Assembly (NCBI RefSeq): GCF_003050965.1
Contig: NZ_QAOU01000003.1
Location: 372,001-436,000 of the forward strand
DNA from: Nitrosospira sp. Nsp2
GTDB lineage: Bacteria > Pseudomonadota > Gammaproteobacteria > Burkholderiales > Nitrosomonadaceae
Direction: 5' to 3'
DNA: 64,000 nt
Shown here: piece after piece, positions 59,344 to 64,000 of the stretch
Layout: each line of letters begins with the position of its first letter
How positions within the stretch are numbered: the first letter of the stretch is position 1
Program-made: the position numbers and the translations under genes
The notes under the pieces: generated by a model
Database searches by the model: none
Told to the model about the DNA's origin: nothing
What the model saw: the letters and a program-made list of their open reading frames with translations, nothing else

Positions 59344-59764
59344 ATGACGACAGCTTTTAACCTATTACATCAGCATATCCAGACGTTTGTCGGGAACAAC
59401 AAGCAATGGCAGACACTGATCGCTGATGATCTCATGTGGGAGCTACCTTATGCGCCCTCCCTTGATCATCCAGCACGGCTGACGGGACCACAGGAGGTGA
59501 TGAATCATGTTACCTGGTTCTTGGAGGCAGTAGAAAATTTCCGTTTCTTCAACACCAAGGTCTACGCTTTAACTGATTCGGGAGTGGCGGTCGCCGAATT
59601 CAGTGCAGAAGCACTCATCAAGTCTACCGGACGTCTCTAATGTCCAGAATTATGTGCTATTTCTGTGGGCTTCAGACGGAAAAATCGCATTCCTACGCTA
59701 ATATTTCAATCCCGTGCAGGCGGCTAAGGCTCTGGATACGCCGATTCTCGGTATCGAATCCTGA
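59344..59764 (+). pseudogene. NTF2/SnoaL-like protein, broken
   Basis: ATG 59344 starts a 98-codon frame (MTTAFNLLHQHIQTFVGNN; WELPYAPSLDHPARLTGP; VTWFLEAVENFRFFNTKVYA) that ends at TAA 59638. The family continues in another frame with NVQNYVLFLWASDGKIAFLR, a TAA, then YFNPVQAAKALDTPI and the final TGA at 59762. So there is one frameshift and one nonsense codon. Related proteins are small ketosteroid-isomerase-fold enzymes; the substrate is unknown. Confidence 0.8.
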
Positions 59765-59970
59765 GGACATTGGCCTGGTCAAACCGATCAATGCCTGCAA
59801 GTAACGCGTACCTGTTCGACCGGCACCAGCGCCAGTAAACGATGCGATATGATAACGGCAACGTCCTGAGTCAACGGTTTTGATCCCCTCCGTGCGGCAA
59901 TGAGCGTGACTGCGGAGCCTGAACGCGTCTGATGTGCTCCCCTTAAACAGAGCCAAAATCGAATGTGCAC

Positions 59971-60603
59971 TTATTTGTGCGAGAAGTACTCGTTCAGGTT
60001 GTAGACGAGTCCCGCAAATGGCATGCTCAATGCCCCATAAACAGCCGACGCTTCGGGAGCCGCATTGTCGCCCAGAATCTCGACAGCCACATTCGAATAT
60101 CCGACCGGAATGACACCGGCTTGCACCATTCGCATCACACCGAGGTCCGACTGCTCCTTAGTGAAGCTACCGGAAGCATCGACGACAGCGTAGGTGCTGT
60201 AGCCATCGGTCAAGGCGGAAATCGCTGGGAACGCTAAGCAGACGTCGGTCGAGATACCGCTAATGACCAGTTTCTTGCGACCAGTTGCCTTCACCGCCCC
60301 AACGACGCGCGGGTCATCCCAGGCATTGACGGTCGTCCGCTCGATATGATGATTCCCGGGCAGCGCTTCCTGCAGTTCCGGGATCATCGGCCCCCACATT
60401 CTTTCAGTAGTAGTCGTCACAATGATCGGAATCTTGAGCGCTTGGGCAGCCTTCGCGAGGCCGATAATGTTGTGTTTCAACTGCATCGTATCGATGTCAC
60501 GAATCCCGGTATACAAGCCCACCTGATGGTCGACAATGAGCAGTACAGCGTTATCCCGTGTAAGGTGCTCATAATGGGAACTGGGGATATGATCGATTTT
60601 CAT
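59971..60603 (-). CDS. Isochorismatase-family hydrolase (YcaC-like)
   Basis: A cysteine hydrolase of 210 residues. The catalytic triad region is visible: Asp in LLIVDHQVGLYTG, Lys in GRKKLVISG, and Cys in STDVCLAFPAISA. ATG 60603 has TAGGAGA upstream; the longer frame to 60690 has no such signal. The gene appears intact, unlike most neighbours. Substrate unknown. Confidence 0.9.
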   Translation of the reverse strand: MKIDHIPSSHYEHLTRDNAVLLIVDHQVGLYTGIRDIDTMQLKHNIIGLAKAAQALKIPIIVTTTTERMWGPMIPELQEALPGNHHIERTTVNAWDDPRVVGAVKATGRKKLVISGISTDVCLAFPAISALTDGYSTYAVVDASGSFTKEQSDLGVMRMVQAGVIPVGYSNVAVEILGDNAAPEASAVYGALSMPFAGLVYNLNEYFSHK

Positions 60604-60824
60604 ATTCTGTTCTCCTATAGTGTGATTAAAAATGGCGTTGTCACCATGCAGTATAGGAGACACAAGTGTTGCGAACGGAAGTGGGTCCATAGTTCTGCCT
60701 CAGTTAAGCCAAAATTCTGTGACGGCGGGTAATCCCTAGTCCTAGTATTAGGAGTAGACCCGATGTCCCCCGAATTTGAGTAGCGGCTGAGTTTGGAGTC
60801 CAATCTTATGCAAGGGAGATTGGA

Positions 60825-61300
60825 ATGAAGAAGCGATTCACGGAAGAACAGATTATTGGATTTCTACGAGAGGCCGAAGCTGGGTTGCCGGTGGCGGTTG
60901 TGTCGTCGGCATGGATTTTCTGAGGCGAGCTATTACCTCTGGCGCAGCAAGTTTGGGGGAATGAACGTCTCCGATGCGAAGCGGCTAAAAGAGTTGGGAG
61001 CCGAGAACACGCGGTTGAAGAATCTGCTTGCCGAGTCGATGCTGGAAAGCGAGATCACGAAGGAGACCCTGCGAAAAAAGTGGTGAGCGCACCGTCACGT
61101 CGTGACCTGGTGCGCCATATGACCGGCCGAGGATTAAGCGCACGCCGGGCATTACGGGTAATTGGCATGAGTGCCAGCGCCTATCGCTATCGACCTGTTG
61201 CATCGTAGCATTGGCAGAGGGGCACCGTCGCTATGGGCAGGCATGATTTATCTGGAGGTGCGTCAAGCCGGCGTGGTGGCCGATCAAAAACGCATGGGCC
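60825..61300 (+). mobile_element. IS3-family insertion-sequence remnant (orfA and orfB start)
   Basis: orfA opens MKKRFTEEQIIGFLREAEAG, shifts frame at VPVAVV/LCRRHGF, and ends KETLRKKW at TGA 61084. orfB begins at GTG 61083 (SAPSRRDLVRHMTGRGLSAR), is cut by a TAG after YRYRPVAS, loses its middle, and continues as GHRRYG..MIYLEVRQAG. Beyond about 61300 the sequence becomes a histidine-kinase fragment. The right end and inverted repeats are missing. Confidence 0.85.
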
Positions 61301-61671
61301 ACGCTTTCAATTTATTGGCAGTATGGTCAGAGGCTGGTGGGACCGCGAGGCAATGAAAAGGGCAATTGAAAAATATTGTTAGCAATGCTGTGAAATACGG
61401 CCGCCCCGACACCCCTATTCGGATTAAGATCGATTTGATAAATGAGCGCATGCTACTGAGTGTACATAATGAAGGAAAACCTATTCCCCCCGAACACATT
61501 GAAGATATATTTCAGACATTCCACAGAGCGGCTGCTGCAAAAAAAAGGAGATAAGTATGGTTGGGGTATAGGCCTTCCATATGTTCGCAGCGTCGCGGAA
61601 AGCCATGGCGGAAGCATTGCAGTTGATAGCGCAGTAGGCCAAGGAAAATCTTTACAATAGACATTCCATAG
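61300..61671 (+). pseudogene. Sensor histidine kinase 3' remnant
   Basis: Fragment of the ATPase domain fused to the IS remnant. Parts in shifting frames: GWWDREAMKRAIE; then the N-box region IVSNAVKYGRPDTPIRIKI; HNEGKPIPPEHIEDIFQTF; a shift; GWGIGLPYVRSVAESHGGS; a last shift; FTIDIP and TAG 61669. At least three frameshifts, mainly in A or T runs. The sensor part is missing. Confidence 0.85.
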
Positions 61672-61976
61672 GACGTCAGGACTTATGAGAATGCTCTTGA
61701 GCTAGGAGCGAAATTGGATTGATCGGGTGGAGAGTAGCAACGAGAGCCGGTTCTTTTCTTTCTTGTTACCGTCGATAGCTCTTTTATGAGGCGTTGAATT
61801 GGGACAAGCTAACGTATCCTTTATTATTGATAAAACGTTATCAATAATAGAATAGGGACGTCCAACCTGTTGCCATTGACATCGCCTTGTGGCAGATGGA
61901 TCGGCAATCCACCCAGTCACGCACAGCTGACAAAATGTGCCTGCGAGAGCGCGCCTTCAAAACGCTACGCCAGGCG
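61672..61976. other. 305-bp stretch holding a perfect palindrome
   Basis: No gene seen. It lies between the kinase remnant and the end of the SDR gene and includes the inverted repeat at 61822-61849. Confidence 0.5.
61822..61849. repeat. 12-bp perfect inverted repeat with 4-base loop
   Basis: Arms TATTATTGATAA and TTATCAATAATA around AACG. It is AT-rich, with no T run after it, so it is more likely an operator or hairpin of an element end than a terminator. Confidence 0.6.
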
Positions 61977-62720
61977 CTACCCGATGCGATATTGACCTCC
62001 GTCTACCACTATAACCTGCCCGGTGATGAATGCAGCATCGTCGCTTGTCAAAAATAGAACTGCGCCAGTGACATCCTTGGGTTCCCCGAGCCGCTTGATC
62101 GCCTGCTGTTCCCACGTGGAGCGCTTCTGGTCTTCCGACTGAGGTCGGATTGCCGCTGTATTCGTCAGGCCCGGCAAAACCGCGTTCGCGGTAATACCGT
62201 CGTTTGCCACATCATTGGCCAGCCCTCTCATGAATCCGATAATTCCCATTTTTGAAGCAATGTAGTGGCTCATGCCCGGTATGGCCAGGCCAACCATGTT
62301 TGACGATACGCCGACGAAGCGGCCCCACTTCTTCTTCCTCATCGTTGGTAAGAAATACTTCACACTTAAAAAGTGTGAGTCCAAATTCGTGGCCATCGTC
62401 TTCCGCCACGTCGGCAAGTCCAGTTCGTCGATAGAGCGATTTGGAAAATAACCCGCATTGTTTACAACGATATCTACCTCGCCGATATCGCGGCTCTTAA
62501 GGGATACCGAACGCCAGTCCTCTTCCTCCGTCACGTCAAGTTGAAACGCGTGCGCCGATCGGCCGATCTTGTCCACGGTCTGGTGCGGGAGCGTGAGGTC
62601 CGTCGCAATCACTTGCGCACCTCGTTCCGCCAATGCCAATGCGATCGCTTGTCCGATACCCTGGGCGGCGCCCGTCACCAAGGCGATGTGTCCTTCGTGT
62701 GTCTTTGTCGAGATCTTCAT
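61977..62720 (-). CDS. SDR family NAD(P)-dependent oxidoreductase
   Basis: A 247-residue classical short-chain dehydrogenase. The cofactor motif is TGAAQGIG (17-24), then NNAG, the catalytic Ser-Tyr-Lys at SSNMVG and YIASK, and PGLTNT in the substrate loop. It lies 10 bp downstream of the FMN-reductase gene, so the two form an operon. Substrate unknown. Confidence 0.93.
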   Translation of the reverse strand: MKISTKTHEGHIALVTGAAQGIGQAIALALAERGAQVIATDLTLPHQTVDKIGRSAHAFQLDVTEEEDWRSVSLKSRDIGEVDIVVNNAGYFPNRSIDELDLPTWRKTMATNLDSHFLSVKYFLPTMRKKKWGRFVGVSSNMVGLAIPGMSHYIASKMGIIGFMRGLANDVANDGITANAVLPGLTNTAAIRPQSEDQKRSTWEQQAIKRLGEPKDVTGAVLFLTSDDAAFITGQVIVVDGGQYRIG

Positions 62721-62730
62721 GCTGTCGCAA

Positions 62731-63309
62731 TCAAACTTCTCGGGCTGCCTTTAAAGCTGAGGTCCACCAGAGTAGATCGTCGATCATCATGTTGGCTGAC
62801 TTCTCCAAATCGGCGAGCCCTTTCGCAACATCCCCGCCTTGGAAATGTGCCCAAAGCGTTGCAGGAGGGATGTGGACAGATTGTCGAATCGGCGCTATTT
62901 GAAGCTCGATTATCGTTTCGCGGAGCTGCTGGACGCCGCGTGCGCCCATGGCGCTGCCGTAGCTCACAAAGGCAGCGGCCTTGCGATTCCACTCAGGATA
63001 GACCCAATCGATCGCGTTTTTCAGCACGGCGGAGGGGCCGTAGTTATATTCCGGCGTAACGAAGACAAAACCATCCGAGGCCGCGATTTGGGCGGTCCAT
63101 TTTTGTACGATGTCGTGTTCATAGGGCGGCCGGCCCGGCATAGCTGGTGGCGCGGGTTGGTCGAAGAACGGCATGGGGAAGTCGCGGAGATCAAGAAGCC
63201 GCCCTTCAATCCCCTCCCGTTTACGAATATGCTCAAGAATCCATTGAGCCGGCTTTTCGGAGAATCGGCCCTGACGTGTGCTGCCGACGATTACTGAAAC
63301 GATCATCAT
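62731..63309 (-). CDS. NADPH-dependent FMN reductase
   Basis: A flavodoxin-like reductase of 192 residues. It has VGSTRQGRFSEKPAQWI and VTPEYNYGPSAVLKNAIDW, the FMN motifs of the family. ATG 63309 has AAAGGAAA upstream; a longer frame to 63336 is also open. It precedes the SDR gene on the same strand. Confidence 0.93.
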   Translation of the reverse strand: MMIVSVIVGSTRQGRFSEKPAQWILEHIRKREGIEGRLLDLRDFPMPFFDQPAPPAMPGRPPYEHDIVQKWTAQIAASDGFVFVTPEYNYGPSAVLKNAIDWVYPEWNRKAAAFVSYGSAMGARGVQQLRETIIELQIAPIRQSVHIPPATLWAHFQGGDVAKGLADLEKSANMMIDDLLWWTSALKAAREV

Positions 63310-63414
63310 GGGTTTCCTTTGAAGAAAGCACTTCAAAAATTCGCTGATCTCACCGGTTGAAGACGACCGATTAGGAATGTTCGCGGGCTGTTTTTAGAGA
63401 TGGGGCTTCTCCTT

Positions 63415-64000
63415 TCAGCGTCCATTTGGTCGCGTGTGGAGGCGTGCCCAGTCGGGGAGCTTCGTGAGCGCACGCCCGAACTCGCGTTCCAGGTCGGCGA
63501 TGTCGACGCTGTAGCCGACGCGCTCGAACCATTCGAACATCAACGCCATCTCCTTGCTGTACTGCCGGACCTGTTCGATTGGCGTCCGCGCGAACGCGAT
63601 CGGCCGCCCCAGCGCCTCCGTCAGAATCTCCGCCGCCTCCGCCATCGTTCGTACATCACCGGCGAGAGCAATCTTGCGGCGGTTCAGAGCAGCTGCGTCA
63701 GTGAACTCCCCCGCGCCGAACCAGCCAATGTCGTCCACCGCAATCATCTGTAGCTTCGTATCCGGCCCGAACGCCGAGCTATCGTGGAGCCTTGAAGACT
63801 CTAGGGCGCCAGCAGGTTCTCCATGAAGAACACCGGACGCAGGATCACATGCGAGGGGAAGCGGAGGCCGCGCACGGTTTCCTCGATGCGCCACTTGCTG
63901 TCAAAGTGAGGGACGCCCGTCTGCTTATCCGCCGATCCCACAGAAGTATAGACAAAATGTTCGATGCCGGCCTCGCGCAACAGCGTCGCAAGACGCTTGC
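63415..64000 (-). pseudogene. NmrA-family NAD(P)-binding protein, broken and partial
   Basis: The reading runs in from the window edge with LREAGIEHFVYTSVGSADKQ, FDSKWRIEETVRGL and ILRPVFFMENLLAP, then meets TAG at 63801-63803 at a position normally Trp. After a further frameshift it continues FGPDTKLQMIAVDDIGWF, GRPIAFARTPIEQVR and ends at 63415. So one nonsense codon and one frameshift disrupt it; the N-terminal Rossmann motif lies beyond 64000. Confidence 0.85.

Overview
This window comes from the chromosome of a betaproteobacterium. The gene orders are typical of that class: M23 peptidase-anmK-erpA-argC-rpsI-rplM; thrB-DUF2782-LOG gene-polA; rpsP-rimM-trmD-rplS; TPR gene-lolB-ispE-tRNA-Gln-prs-rplY-pth-ychF; fmdB-DUF502-aspS-nudB; purE-purK-purC. 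A proteobacterial phosphoribulokinase, a CbbY-type phosphatase and a periplasmic cytochrome/cupredoxin cluster suggest a chemolithoautotroph. Nitrosospira or another Nitrosomonadaceae is my best guess (inference, no database search).

Layout. 1-36.9 kb is dense core genome: lipoprotein maturation (lnt, truncated by the window edge), a soluble histidine kinase, cell-wall genes (M23 peptidase, anmK, bactofilin), Fe-S insertion, Arg/Thr/Pro biosynthesis, ribosomal proteins, DNA repair and replication (uvrD, polA, mutM), a copper/cytochrome cluster (20.4-22.1 kb), a Gld-type ABC exporter, and isoprenoid, PRPP and translation genes. 36.95-43.2 kb is an accessory island behind ychF: a three-gene ABC-3C (ABC three-component) conflict-type operon whose ATPase gene is split by one in-frame stop codon, fused directly behind a truncated and frameshifted type I methyltransferase (hsdM), then a frameshifted HD-domain gene and an IS3-family scrap. 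43.3-56.9 kb returns to core genes: aspS, nadA, a Sua5-type gene, cbbY, the pur genes, a 1-Cys peroxiredoxin, mltF and tRNA-Ser(CGA). From 56.9 kb to the end lies a decaying plastic region: remnants of an old-yellow-enzyme gene, an aldehyde dehydrogenase with two frameshifts, a broken NTF2-like gene, an IS3 remnant fused to a histidine-kinase tail, and a broken NmrA gene, with intact isochorismatase-like, SDR and FMN-reductase genes between them.

The most interesting system is the ABC-3C operon at 37.2-40.8 kb. Its first protein carries a possible nuclease-like motif, its genes overlap or touch as in tightly coupled systems, and its ATPase is interrupted by an ochre codon exactly between the Walker A half and the signature/Walker B half. 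Other points worth attention are a 60-codon Cys-containing ORF with a near-perfect Shine-Dalgarno at 1941, a 12-bp perfect palindrome at 61.8 kb, and a Ser/Gly-rich insertion in PurK.
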